This document shows positions 17,422-25,995 of a stretch of 64,000 nucleotides of DNA, piece by piece. The notes beneath the pieces are model-generated. The model did no database searches. It was not told the DNA's origin and saw nothing but the letters and a program-made list of their open reading frames with translations. Each line of letters begins with the position of its first letter. Within the stretch, counting starts at the first letter, position 1. The stretch spans positions 682,001 to 746,000 of the forward strand of contig NZ_JAINFL010000004.1 in assembly GCF_022458895.1 (NCBI RefSeq), read 5' to 3'. Made by a program: the position numbers and the translations under genes. The stretch comes from Roseihalotalea indica (GTDB lineage Bacteria; Bacteroidota; Bacteroidia; Cytophagales; Cyclobacteriaceae).

Positions 17422-20400
17422 TTAAAAGTTGATTTTGGCACCTAATGAATAAGTTGTGGGAACCGGATAGGTTTCATCGTCAAACCCAGGATTTATTCCT
17501 CCCAGCTGGTTCACATCCGGATTATTCCCCGGATAATTACTAATCAGGGCCAGGTTATCAGCACTGAAAAACACCCGGGTATTGTTGAATCCGGCGAAGG
17601 TGTAGCCCAAGCTCACGTTTCGTATCCAAGCGTGGCTTCCATCGTAGACGTAACGCGAATTAGACTCCCGTTCCCATTTCCAGGTATTAGATGTAGGGGC
17701 AATTCCATTGCCGGGCTGATCCGCTGAACGCCATCGGTTTTTACCGGATTTCAGGATGTTGAATACTCCGTCCATATTCAGGGTAGTAGCTTCAATGTTT
17801 CGGAACAGATCATAGTTTTCGGCTCCGGTTACCAGTATGTTGATATCAAACCGACGGTAATCTGCGCCCAGTGTAAGTGCCCATACAAAATCAGGATGCG
17901 GGTTTCCAATTTCCACCATGTCTTCGGTATCATAAGAAATCACTCCATCGCCATTGGTATCTTCGTAACGGTAAACTCCGGGAATAGCTCCATCCTGGGT
18001 AGCATGATTATCAATTTCTTCTTCGGTATTGAAGATCCCTAACATCCTGAAACCATGCATCATACCAATGGGGCGCCCTGGAACTGATACGTTATAGACG
18101 CTATAGAATCCACCGTTTCTGATCTCATCATTCTCGCCGAGGATCTCCAGTACTTTGTTACGATTGAAAGCAATGTTAAAATCAGCTCTGAAATTCCATT
18201 GGTTGACGGCGGTCCGATATCCTAATGCCAGTTCAATTCCTTTATTCTCTACTTTCCCGATGTTAGAGAAGGTGGTCTGGAAGCCCGAAATTGCCGGAAT
18301 AGCAATGGGCAGCAGCATATCGTTAGTAATTTTTTTGTAGTATTCGGCTGTGAAAAACAGCTTATTCTCCAGCAAGGCCAGGTCTATACCAATATTAGTC
18401 TGATTGGATTGCTCCCAGCCCAGATCGGCGTTGGAAAAAGCCCCCAAAACTTGTCCACTGGCGAAAGCATTGCCTAGAATATAGTTGGCCGCATTCATGG
18501 TAGACAAGCTGGTATAATTACCAATATTGTTATTACCGGTTACTCCCCAGCTTCCTCTTAATTTTAAATCGGCCAGCCAGGTTATGCCCTGTAAGAAAGG
18601 CTCCTCGGATAATCGCCACCCGGCGGATACAGCCGGGAAATTACCCCACTTGTTATTAGCCCCAAAACGAGAACTTCCCTCCCGCCGATATGTCGCCGAG
18701 AACAAATACTTATCCCGAAATGAATAATTTAGACGGGCAATGTAGGCTAATAAGCTCCAGCCCTCCTCAAATGAATTGGCATCTACCCGAGCAGCAGCTC
18801 CTAGAAAACGAACGATATCATCGGGAAAATCCTCACCAGTAGCAGAAATAGCTTTTCCGGTTACTTCTTGGGCTGAAAAACCGAGCATCGCATTCAACTG
18901 ATGATCACCAAGGTTTTTGCTATAACTTAATACTTCATCAACTGAAATATTGACTAAGGATGAATCCAATTCGTTTAGATACGCTTCTCGAGGTGGAGGA
19001 TTATCAAAACCACGTCCGGCCAAATAGGATGGACGAAATTCTTTTTGCCGAACATTTGTAATTCCCGCATTGATTGATGACCTGAAGGTAAAATCTTTCA
19101 GGAATGAGAACTGTACATATCCATTAGTAAGTAAATTCGTCATATCACGGTTTCTTTCCATTTCCATGAGCTCCTGCACTGGGTTTGATGTCCCAAAAAT
19201 GCCGTCATGCCCGCCAATATAGCTATTGAAGGTTCCATCTTCATTGTACACCGGTTCGCGAGGGTCAGCCCATAGTGCCTGTCCTATGATAGCACTACGC
19301 CCGGCCGTTTCAGCATACTGCTCATCGGTAAATGAGCCTGCAATATTCCAACCTACCGAGATATTTTTGTTGATATCTCCCATCAAGTTGGCTCTTACAT
19401 TGAATCGCTCGAAGCCGGTTTCTATCACTGCGCCCTCCTGGTTTAGATAGCCTACTGATAACAAAGACTTTATAGGGCCTTTGCCGGCACCCAGGGTAAT
19501 ATTGTAGTTTTGGAAACTGGCATTCTGGTTCAGAATCTCATCTACCCAGTCGGTTGAGTATTTCGTTTGCTCCGGGTAGCGGTAGTCTAAGGGCACCTCT
19601 TCTATACTCGGCTCTCTACCCTCAAAATACCGGATTTTGTCCATGAAGCTTTCTTTCTTGAACTGGGCAAACTCAACGCCGTTCATCATTTCAGTTCGCC
19701 GGTAATCAGGAACGTTTGCCACCCCATAGGTAGCGTTGAAGGATAAATTCACTTCTCCGCTCTTGGCCGACTTCGTAGTGATCAGTACTACCCCATTAGA
19801 GCCTCGGGCGCCGTAAATGGCCGTAGAAGCAGCATCCTTGAGCACGGTCACACTCTCAATATCCGCCGGATTGAGAAAAGGGCCAACCGAGTTGCCCACG
19901 GCAAACCCATCTATAACGTAAAGGGGGGCACTTCCGGCACCCAATGAGCTTATCCCACGCACATTTACCTCTAATTCCTCTCCTGGTGTTCCGGTGGTTT
20001 GCTTCACAACTACTCCCGGAGCCTGCCCCTGTAGTAAGCTGGTCATATTTGAGGCGGGCCTCTGCCCTACTTTGTCCAGATCAATGACCGAGACTGCGTT
20101 GGTAATATCCTGCTTTCGCATGCTTCCGTAGCCAATCACCACCACCTCGCTCAGGCTCTGAATATCTTCCGACATAATCACATCAATCACCGATCTGCCC
20201 TGTACCGGAACCTCCTGTAAGGTGAAGCCAATGGAAGAAAACAGCAGTGTATCATCAGCATTGGGTACATTGATGCTGTACTTTCCGTCAATGTCGGTGA
20301 CAGTTCCGGTGCTGCTGCCTTTAACTAACACATTAACCCCGGGCAAACTACCACCGTCGGTAGAGGCGGTTATGGTTCCCTGTACAATCAGGTTAGGCTG

Positions 20401-20805
20401 CTGGAGGGCGGCTTGCTCCATGATAGATGTTTCGGTATCTCTTTTCCGGGAGATGTGGATGTTGCGACCGATTCGCTTGAATTTAATCTGCTCCAATTTC
20501 GATAGCTCTATCAGAATATCGCCCAGTGACCCTTGCCGGATGCCCAGTTGCACGCGACTGAACAAACTCACTTTGGAGTCGTCATAGGTAAATGAAAAAT
20601 CGGTCTTGTTCTCAATCTCCTCAATAATCTCCATCAGCTTATATTTACTACGACTAAGCGTGATCGGTATGTCATATACGCTCTGGTCTTTCTGGATCTG
20701 CCTGTCATTAGCATGCAGCAATTCTGCTGATAAAACCAGCAGCAGCAAGCTGTAAGGTAAGAGCCGTGACATCCAGTGGAATGCCATTTGTAATGGTTGT
20801 TTCAT
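17422..20805 (-). CDS. SusC/RagA family TonB-dependent receptor with STN signalling domain
   Basis: This 1127 aa protein has a signal peptide in the first 33 residues. An STN (secretin/TonB short N-terminal) domain lies at about 45-120 (KLMEIIEEIENKTDFSFTYD). The carboxypeptidase-D-like plug extension follows (GVNVLVKGSSTGTVTDIDGK, about 155-180), then the plug with SLSEVVVIGYGS and PLYVIDGFAVG, and a 22-strand type barrel ending in a C-terminal phenylalanine (LGAKINF). STN-bearing SusC proteins both import ligand and signal to a FecR anti-sigma factor; fecR lies 53 bases upstream, in agreement. The gene is followed after four bases by its SusD. Confidence 0.97.
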   Translation of the reverse strand: MKQPLQMAFHWMSRLLPYSLLLLVLSAELLHANDRQIQKDQSVYDIPITLSRSKYKLMEIIEEIENKTDFSFTYDDSKVSLFSRVQLGIRQGSLGDILIELSKLEQIKFKRIGRNIHISRKRDTETSIMEQAALQQPNLIVQGTITASTDGGSLPGVNVLVKGSSTGTVTDIDGKYSINVPNADDTLLFSSIGFTLQEVPVQGRSVIDVIMSEDIQSLSEVVVIGYGSMRKQDITNAVSVIDLDKVGQRPASNMTSLLQGQAPGVVVKQTTGTPGEELEVNVRGISSLGAGSAPLYVIDGFAVGNSVGPFLNPADIESVTVLKDAASTAIYGARGSNGVVLITTKSAKSGEVNLSFNATYGVANVPDYRRTEMMNGVEFAQFKKESFMDKIRYFEGREPSIEEVPLDYRYPEQTKYSTDWVDEILNQNASFQNYNITLGAGKGPIKSLLSVGYLNQEGAVIETGFERFNVRANLMGDINKNISVGWNIAGSFTDEQYAETAGRSAIIGQALWADPREPVYNEDGTFNSYIGGHDGIFGTSNPVQELMEMERNRDMTNLLTNGYVQFSFLKDFTFRSSINAGITNVRQKEFRPSYLAGRGFDNPPPREAYLNELDSSLVNISVDEVLSYSKNLGDHQLNAMLGFSAQEVTGKAISATGEDFPDDIVRFLGAAARVDANSFEEGWSLLAYIARLNYSFRDKYLFSATYRREGSSRFGANNKWGNFPAVSAGWRLSEEPFLQGITWLADLKLRGSWGVTGNNNIGNYTSLSTMNAANYILGNAFASGQVLGAFSNADLGWEQSNQTNIGIDLALLENKLFFTAEYYKKITNDMLLPIAIPAISGFQTTFSNIGKVENKGIELALGYRTAVNQWNFRADFNIAFNRNKVLEILGENDEIRNGGFYSVYNVSVPGRPIGMMHGFRMLGIFNTEEEIDNHATQDGAIPGVYRYEDTNGDGVISYDTEDMVEIGNPHPDFVWALTLGADYRRFDINILVTGAENYDLFRNIEATTLNMDGVFNILKSGKNRWRSADQPGNGIAPTSNTWKWERESNSRYVYDGSHAWIRNVSLGYTFAGFNNTRVFFSADNLALISNYPGNNPDVNQLGGINPGFDDETYPVPTTYSLGAKINF

Positions 20806-20858
20806 AGTATTAGGTTTATTGTATTAGGATAGTTTATGGTTGTATTTAGTAGTAGCAG

Positions 20859-21911
20859 TTAATTAGTGGCTCTCTTATGCTGCATAGGCAAGGGTTTGAT
20901 GATGACATTTTTATTTTCCTGTATTTCGTAGGCAAATTCTGAAGCATAGCTTATTCCGTCCAGCACTCTTGACAAGGCTTCATTATGGTAACGGCCACTG
21001 TAATTTCCGGTAATCACCGGCTGATCGGGCAAGATGATGTTTACCCCGTACCAGTTCTCCAGCTTTCTCCAAACTTCCTCTGCCGGATCTTCATCAAATA
21101 GCAGGATGTTTCGGCTCCAGGCGGTAAGGTCGGTTACACTTTGTGAAGAGGTTGACAAGCTGCTATCTGACCGGTGGTAATAACTCACATCCTCCGGTAA
21201 TAAATACAGCTCACTGGTCCGCTTACCTCGCACCTTCACCTTCCCGGTGACTACCGCCACGGTTACTCCCGGTTCTTCATCGTAGGCTCTCACATTAAAT
21301 GACGTTCCTAGTACTTGTGTCTTCACATCACCACTCATAATAATGAAGGGCCGGTCCGCATCTTTGGTGACATCAAACAGGGCCTCTCCTTCTAAGCGTA
21401 CGGAGCGAACCTTATGGTCAAATTCAGTAGGGTATACCAGAACACTGTTGGCATTGAGCTTTACCTTAGTTCCATCGGGAAGGCGAACTGTGCGTTTTTC
21501 CCCTTTCCGCGTGCGCTTCATCATTAATGAAACCGGCTCAGTATCAGTAGTTGGCTCGGGCTGAATAGCATACCAAACAGCCCACCCTACCATGATCATC
21601 AGTAGCAGACTGGCAGCGACTCGCAGCACCCAAGGGTTACTTCTTTTATTAACCACCGGTGGTGCACTGATATGCTGCGTTAATAAGGAATCCAGCATCG
21701 CGTGGTAGGTGTTATCGGGCAAATGATGCTGCTGTTGGTACTGAAACCCATTGATCATTTCCTGAGCAACCTTCACTTCGCGCATCTGTTCCGGATGCTG
21801 CTTCATCCAGCCTTTCCAGTATCGATCAAGCTCGTCGTTGGGCTGGAGCACCCACTGAACGAAAGATTCATCTTTCAGAAAATACTGTACATCACGCTTT
21901 GGGTGCTTCAT
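20859..21911 (-). CDS. FecR family anti-sigma factor
   Basis: This 350 aa protein has the standard three parts. Residues 1-80 are cytoplasmic and helical (FVQWVLQPNDELDRYWKGW) and bind sigma. A membrane segment lies at about 95-115. The periplasmic FecR domain at about 135-230 carries TVRLPDGTKVKLNANSVLVYP and LEGEALFDVTKDADRPF, followed by a DUF4974 domain at about 268-340 that should contact the STN domain of SusC. It lies 53 bases upstream of susC. Its partner is probably one of the two ECF sigma factors at 22944-24315, about 1 kb upstream with a small plus-strand gene between. Confidence 0.95.
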   Translation of the reverse strand: MKHPKRDVQYFLKDESFVQWVLQPNDELDRYWKGWMKQHPEQMREVKVAQEMINGFQYQQQHHLPDNTYHAMLDSLLTQHISAPPVVNKRSNPWVLRVAASLLLMIMVGWAVWYAIQPEPTTDTEPVSLMMKRTRKGEKRTVRLPDGTKVKLNANSVLVYPTEFDHKVRSVRLEGEALFDVTKDADRPFIIMSGDVKTQVLGTSFNVRAYDEEPGVTVAVVTGKVKVRGKRTSELYLLPEDVSYYHRSDSSLSTSSQSVTDLTAWSRNILLFDEDPAEEVWRKLENWYGVNIILPDQPVITGNYSGRYHNEALSRVLDGISYASEFAYEIQENKNVIIKPLPMQHKRATN

Positions 21912-22107
21912 CGTTAACTCCTTATCCTACCTATACATAGACCCGGAAAGGGAAAACGACCATAGTATTTCTGATTTTTTTTGAAAAAATATTATTTCCT
22001 GAGAAATGCCAATTTATCATTTAGGAATACTTCATGTTTTGTCAAGACAAACTAGATGGACTAATCAATAAGTAGCTGTTAGGTGGCAATACTAGCGATA
22101 CATTTAG

Positions 22108-22139
22108 ATGCTTAACCACTTAGCAGTTCTGTTAAGCAT
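22108..22139. repeat. Perfect inverted repeat in the fecR upstream region
   Basis: The arms ATGCTTAAC and GTTAAGCAT, nine bases each, flank a 14-base loop. This is either a hairpin or an operator-like dyad. It lies about 200 bases upstream of the fecR start and seven bases before the small open frame at 22146. Confidence 0.45.
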
Positions 22140-22145
22140 AGTTTG

Positions 22146-22295
22146 ATGCAAGAAGCTGATGAAAATCTCAGTCAACCTCTCTATGACCACTTAAAGCGAA
22201 AGCACTTAGCAATAAAGCTTTCCGTTTCTGGGAAGAAGAAGTTTATTTTTCCCGATAAGGGAAGTTCTTTTGAATTAGGCAGTATTGGACACTGA
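22146..22295 (+). CDS. Possible small protein, 49 aa
   Basis: The open frame runs ATG to TGA and is basic and hydrophilic (start MQEADENLSQPLYDHLKRKH, centre SVSGKKKFIFPDKGSSFELG). The composition looks protein-like rather than random, but no family is recognised and no ribosome binding site is apparent. It may be a real small protein, a gene relic, or chance. Confidence 0.25.
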   Translation: MQEADENLSQPLYDHLKRKHLAIKLSVSGKKKFIFPDKGSSFELGSIGH

Positions 22296-22405
22296 ATTTA
22301 ATACACTGACTATCAAACCATTACAACAAATATTTCCCCAAGAAGCACCCGGCGCATCATATATGCCTTAGTTATATTGTCTCTGATTCACAAAATTTGC
22401 AAGCT

Positions 22406-22801
22406 ATGAATATCGTAATCAACTTCTCTTCGCTCGTGTTCGCTATCGTCATCAGTTTCGCAGGGTTTACCACCTCCCTGGCTGAATCGATTGCTCCTAC
22501 GAATAAATCTGCAGTGGAGGCTTTTGAACTGACCTCGCAAGCGAATCAGGTAGTGTTTAGCTGGGATTTAGCCGAAGATGTTGAAGGGGTTACGATCGTG
22601 GTAGAACGGGCCGGCATGGATGGACAGTTCGAGGTAGTCGGCCAGGGAAAAGAAGTTGTCAAGCAACAGTTTGTCGATCACAATCCTCAGGTAGGCATGT
22701 CGTACTATCGGTTAGCTATCCGGCATGCAGATGGTCATATTGACTATCTCTACCATCCGGCTATGTCGGTGGTCCGAGGGAAGGCCACCAAGATCAGTTA
22801 A
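22406..22801 (+). CDS. Small exported protein with fibronectin-type-III-like domain
   Basis: The product is about 131 aa from the ATG at 22406; the longer frame starts at TTG. A signal peptide covers roughly the first 25 residues (VFAIVISFAGFTTSLA). The rest resembles one Fn3-like beta-sandwich: FSWDLAEDVEGVTIVVERAG, then SYYRLAIRHADGHIDY. Similar modules precede C-terminal sorting domains in larger Bacteroidota surface proteins, but here the domain stands alone and no sorting signal follows. It is a divergent single gene between fecR and the sigma factors, with its own terminator. The role is unknown. Confidence 0.75.
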   Translation: MNIVINFSSLVFAIVISFAGFTTSLAESIAPTNKSAVEAFELTSQANQVVFSWDLAEDVEGVTIVVERAGMDGQFEVVGQGKEVVKQQFVDHNPQVGMSYYRLAIRHADGHIDYLYHPAMSVVRGKATKIS

Positions 22802-22827
22802 GAATAGTTGAGTGAAGGGTAAAGCAG

Positions 22828-22857
22828 AAAGGGCTGACTCAACCGAGTTGGCCCTTT
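22828..22857 (+). terminator. Rho-independent-type terminator
   Basis: The stem AAAGGGCTGACTC pairs with GAGTTGGCCCTTT around an AACC loop; the 13 pairs include one G-U. GTATTTTAG follows. It is 26 bases after the stop of the small Fn3-like gene and faces the convergent sigma gene. Confidence 0.8.
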
Positions 22858-22943
22858 GTATTTTAGACTGCTTCGGTGAAGCTCGATTTTACACATTCTT
22901 TTGTACCAGAGAAGTGCTTACCTATTAGTTTAGGTTAATGAAT

Positions 22944-23636
22944 TCAAAAAAAAGTGGTGGATAGCAAGAGAGGCCAAAGCGGATAAAGAAGGTTTTTGTA
23001 TCGCTGTAAACGAACAGATAGGGAGTCTATAGCCCGATAAATGAGAGCTCGGGCAGACTTGGTTCGGGACATGCCCAGTGTTTTGGCTACCTCCCGGTAG
23101 CTCATACTTTCGTAAAAGTATAACATTAGAGCCTCTTTCTGCCGGATAGGAAGTTGATTACATTCCTGGGCAATAATCTGCTTTTGCTGATCGCTGAACT
23201 CCTGATGGATAAATCGCATTTCAGAGCTCCCAGAGATATTAAATCCCTCCTGAGTTGTAAGTTCCTGATGCGACACATGTTTTTGTTCTTTCTTTAATCG
23301 GCGCAGCAGTTTTCTGCGAAGGGCCTTAAACAGATAAAACTTGATGGAAGAAGTGTCACCTAACCGATGGCGCTTGCTGATCATTTCAGTGAATAGCTCC
23401 TGTATAGCATCACTGACCAACTCATGATTGAGCGTAAACTGACAACCATAATTATACATTTTATGAGTGTATTTTTTGTAGATCAACACCAGGGCGTCTT
23501 CATCACCCTGCCGGAAGGCATTCCATACCTCAGCGTCTGAGGCAGCTTTCGTTGGTTCTGCATCCGAGGCTTTTTTGATGTCCCCCCCCTCCTTTTCGGA
23601 AGAATACGCTTGAAAATGTACAGGGCCTTTAGTCAT
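22944..23636 (-). CDS. ECF-type RNA polymerase sigma factor with hydrophobic C-terminal tail
   Basis: The product is about 230 aa from the ATG at 23636, seven bases after the stop of the upstream sigma gene; the longer frame would overlap that gene. Sigma region 2 is at about 35-105 (WNAFRQGDEDALVLIYKKYT, SDAIQELFTEMISKRHRLG). Region 4 is at about 155-210 (LPIRQKEALMLYFYESMSYR, EVAKTLGMSRTKSARALIYR). The last residues are strongly hydrophobic (NLLYPLWPLLLSTTFF), which is unusual for a soluble sigma factor and could dock at the membrane or on an anti-sigma partner. It is the second of two tandem sigma genes upstream of fecR-susCD. Confidence 0.93.
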   Translation of the reverse strand: MTKGPVHFQAYSSEKEGGDIKKASDAEPTKAASDAEVWNAFRQGDEDALVLIYKKYTHKMYNYGCQFTLNHELVSDAIQELFTEMISKRHRLGDTSSIKFYLFKALRRKLLRRLKKEQKHVSHQELTTQEGFNISGSSEMRFIHQEFSDQQKQIIAQECNQLPIRQKEALMLYFYESMSYREVAKTLGMSRTKSARALIYRAIDSLSVRLQRYKNLLYPLWPLLLSTTFF

Positions 23637-23643
23637 GGCGATC

Positions 23644-24315
23644 CTACAAAATAATAGATGAACCGACCTGGCTGAATGATGGAAGTAATAATAGCAGCAT
23701 GAATACTGCATCGACACTGCCCACCCGTTTATTCTCTTCGATAACCGTAATGTATTTTTTTAGCTCATCAAGGGCGCGATATACCAACTGCCGTGCATAT
23801 TTAGTTTCGCGTAAATCCATTACCTCACTAATTTCCGCATACGTTAAGTTTTCGTAAAATTTCAGCAATATCGCTTCTTTTTTGCGCGCTGATAAATTGG
23901 CTACTGCGCACTGAAGCCTACGACTGGTAACTACTGAAATTTCGTTCTCTAAATTCTGTTCGGACAAACAGGAAATCAGGCAGTCTAATCGGTATTCATT
24001 AATTTCTAAAGAGAATTGTTCAGTATCCGTTTTTTGCCTGATTTTTAACTCTTTAAACACTTTGCGCCGCATGATTTTGATAAAATAGTGCTTAAGGGAA
24101 TACACTTTTTTTATCTGATGACGTTTTTGCCAAATTTCAACAAATAGATTCTGAATGCAGTCTTTTACCAGTTCTTCATCCTGGCATAGCCGATAGCCAT
24201 AGTTAAACAATACCGGAAATTGTTTTCCGTAAATTAGATCAAATGCCGATTCGCTGCCTTCTCTGAATGCCAGCCACAGGCAGTCTTCAGTGGGGTGCAA
24301 CACTGCATCGCTCAT
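23644..24315 (-). CDS. ECF-type RNA polymerase sigma factor, tandem paralogue
   Basis: The product is about 223 aa from the ATG at 24315; the longer frame begins with TTG. Region 2 includes WLAFREGSESAFDLIYGKQF and VKDCIQNLFVEIWQKRHQI. Region 4 includes LSARKKEAILLKFYENLTYA and EISEVMDLRETKYARQLVYR. The C-terminus is again hydrophobic (VFMLLLLLPSF). The layout matches the next gene along its whole length, which points to an old tandem duplication with strong divergence. Partners are probably FecR proteins of this window or elsewhere. Confidence 0.93.
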   Translation of the reverse strand: MSDAVLHPTEDCLWLAFREGSESAFDLIYGKQFPVLFNYGYRLCQDEELVKDCIQNLFVEIWQKRHQIKKVYSLKHYFIKIMRRKVFKELKIRQKTDTEQFSLEINEYRLDCLISCLSEQNLENEISVVTSRRLQCAVANLSARKKEAILLKFYENLTYAEISEVMDLRETKYARQLVYRALDELKKYITVIEENKRVGSVDAVFMLLLLLPSFSQVGSSIIL

Positions 24316-24557
24316 TGTAATATCTTTTTGTAAGGTCAATTGAGTAGAAGTTTAGCTGGAATAATAGTATAGTTAAGTTATATAGTAATTGAGTTGCTGC
24401 GTAAGATTGTAGAACAGAGGCAGGTTAGCAAATATACCATGCACAACATGCCTCTGACATACTGCATCCATCCTTCTAAATTTATCAAATCCGAAAAACG
24501 ACTAATTTATTATGCGCCTATATTGCGATAAAGTATATGACCTTATTTCAATGATTC

Positions 24558-24577
24558 ATCCTGTACTGTACTGTAAG
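24558..24577. repeat. 20-base word shared with 34995-35014, copy 1
   Basis: The sequence ATCCTGTACTGTACTGTAAG differs from the second copy at one base. It sits 243 bases before the sigma gene start at 24315. The GTACnGTAC core is a dyad, so it may be a protein binding site. Confidence 0.4.
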
Positions 24578-24748
24578 CCGAGAATTAAGCGTTTATTCAC
24601 TACCTCTTTTCAAGGGAAAAACCTAACCTTAAGCCCAAATAAAGGGCTTCACTTTATAAAGTTTCACTAGTAACCCTTTTGATCACATTCCGGGCGCTTA
24701 TCAAGAGGTTATTCCTTATCTTAAGATATTGATTTCTGACAAAAAGAA

Positions 24749-24770
24749 AGGTCAGGCAAGTACCTGACCT
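24749..24770 (-). terminator. Terminator of the eight-gene sugar operon
   Basis: The perfect arms AGGTCAGG and CCTGACCT enclose a six-base loop. On the minus strand the hairpin is followed by TTTCTTTTT, 27 bases after the stop of the last operon gene. Confidence 0.85.
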
Positions 24771-24796
24771 ATAAAATATCACGTGTTAACTAAAAC

Positions 24797-25954
24797 TTAT
24801 TTCCAGTCTACCTGAGTGTCTTTCCAGCTTCGTGATGCCGCTGATTCCAGCACGGCTTCGCATACTTTTTGCGTTTCGAAAGCATCTTTAAACGTAGGTG
24901 CGCAAGGCTCACCTGTTTCCAGACTCTTGAAGAAATCAGCTACCTGATGGATGAAAGAATGCTCATATCCGATGGACGTTCCCGGAATCCACCAGCGGTC
25001 CATATAGGGTTGATCACTATCGGTAATCAGCACTTTACGCCAGCCCCGTACTACGGCTTCATCGTTATGATCAAAAAGCTCCAGGTAGTTCATATTGTGC
25101 AGGTCCCAGCGAAGCGAAGCATGCTCGCCATTGATTTCCAGAGTATATAAAGCTTTATGGCCACGGGCATACCGCGTTGCCTCAAACAAGCCTAATGCAC
25201 CGTTATCAAAATGGCAGTGAAAGATACAGGCATCATCAATGTCTACTTTCTGTTTCTGTCCGGTTTCCGTGTGTACTCTCTCTTTGATAAAGGTTTCGGT
25301 CATTGCCGATACATCCTTAATACCACCATTTAACCACATAGCAGTGTCAATGCAGTGAGCAAGCAGGTCACCGGTTACTCCGGAACCGGCGGCGGCGGCA
25401 TCCAACCGCCATAAGGCTTCTCCACCTTGCGGCAACTCAGGGCTGATGGTCCAGTCCTGTAAAAAATTGGCCCGGTAATGAAAAATCTTGCCCAGTTTAC
25501 CCGAATCAACAATTTGCTTGATTAAGGTCACTGCGGGAATGCGACGATAGTTGTACCAAACCGTGTTTTTCACCCCTGCTTTTTCCACTGCGTCAACCAT
25601 GGGTTTGGCTTCCGCGACGGTACGGGCCAGCGGTTTCTCGCATAAAATCATCTTCCCGGCTTCCGCAGCAGCAATGGCAATCTCAGCATGGGAGTTGTTG
25701 GGGGTGCAGATATCTACTGCGTCAATATCATCGCGGGCTATTACTTTTTTCCAGTCGGTTTCGAAGGATTCGTACCCCCATTGATCAGCAAATGCCTGAA
25801 CCTTATCGGCAGTACGGGCACATACAACTTTCAGTACCGGGCGATTTTCTAATTCAGGAAAGAAGTCACCGATACGCTTATATCCGTTTGTATGGATTCG
25901 AGCCATTAAGCCGGTTCCAATCATACCTATTCTTAGTTCTTTCTTGTTTGCCAT
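24797..25954 (-). CDS. Gfo/Idh/MocA family NAD(P)-dependent sugar dehydrogenase
   Basis: This 385 aa cytoplasmic protein has an N-terminal Rossmann domain with the [17 protein letters not shown] dinucleotide loop and the catalytic-lysine motif CEKPLA near residue 105. The C-terminal GFO_IDH_MocA_C domain has [20 protein letters not shown], where the histidine is a common catalytic residue. Family members oxidise or reduce sugar, inositol or amino-sugar hydroxyls. The neighbours (DUF1080, two TIM-barrel isomerases, PMI-like cupin) suggest oxidation or reduction at a sugar carbon during degradation of an unidentified glycoside. It is the last gene of the operon, 41 bases after the isomerase gene and just before a strong terminator. 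Confidence 0.93.
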   Translation of the reverse strand: MANKKELRIGMIGTGLMARIHTNGYKRIGDFFPELENRPVLKVVCARTADKVQAFADQWGYESFETDWKKVIARDDIDAVDICTPNNSHAEIAIAAAEAGKMILCEKPLARTVAEAKPMVDAVEKAGVKNTVWYNYRRIPAVTLIKQIVDSGKLGKIFHYRANFLQDWTISPELPQGGEALWRLDAAAAGSGVTGDLLAHCIDTAMWLNGGIKDVSAMTETFIKERVHTETGQKQKVDIDDACIFHCHFDNGALGLFEATRYARGHKALYTLEINGEHASLRWDLHNMNYLELFDHNDEAVVRGWRKVLITDSDQPYMDRWWIPGTSIGYEHSFIHQVADFFKSLETGEPCAPTFKDAFETQKVCEAVLESAASRSWKDTQVDWK

Positions 25955-25995
25955 GAGTCTTAAAAGTTAGTTTTTGTATTGAAATTCATTTTATT

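Larger units (their letters stand above)
21912..22405. other. Intergenic gap upstream of fecR
   Basis: This gap of almost 500 bases should contain the fecR-susCD promoter on the minus strand and the promoter of the small plus-strand gene at 22406. It holds a 9-base perfect inverted repeat (22108-22139) and a 49-codon open frame (22146-22295), listed separately. No further element was recognised. Confidence 0.5.
24316..24796. other. Intergenic gap with several short dyads
   Basis: No reading frame is supported in this stretch of about 480 bases. It holds a 20-base word at 24558-24577 shared with 34995-35014. It also has a small hairpin AAGCCC/GGGCTT at 24631-24649, a palindrome ACTTTATAAAGT at 24651-24662, and the terminator at 24749-24770. 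The promoter for the sigma genes must lie here. Confidence 0.55.

Noticed and set aside
24340..24796. tRNA or other structured RNA gene
   Set aside because: The hairpins are short and separate; no cloverleaf or T-loop sequence was found.
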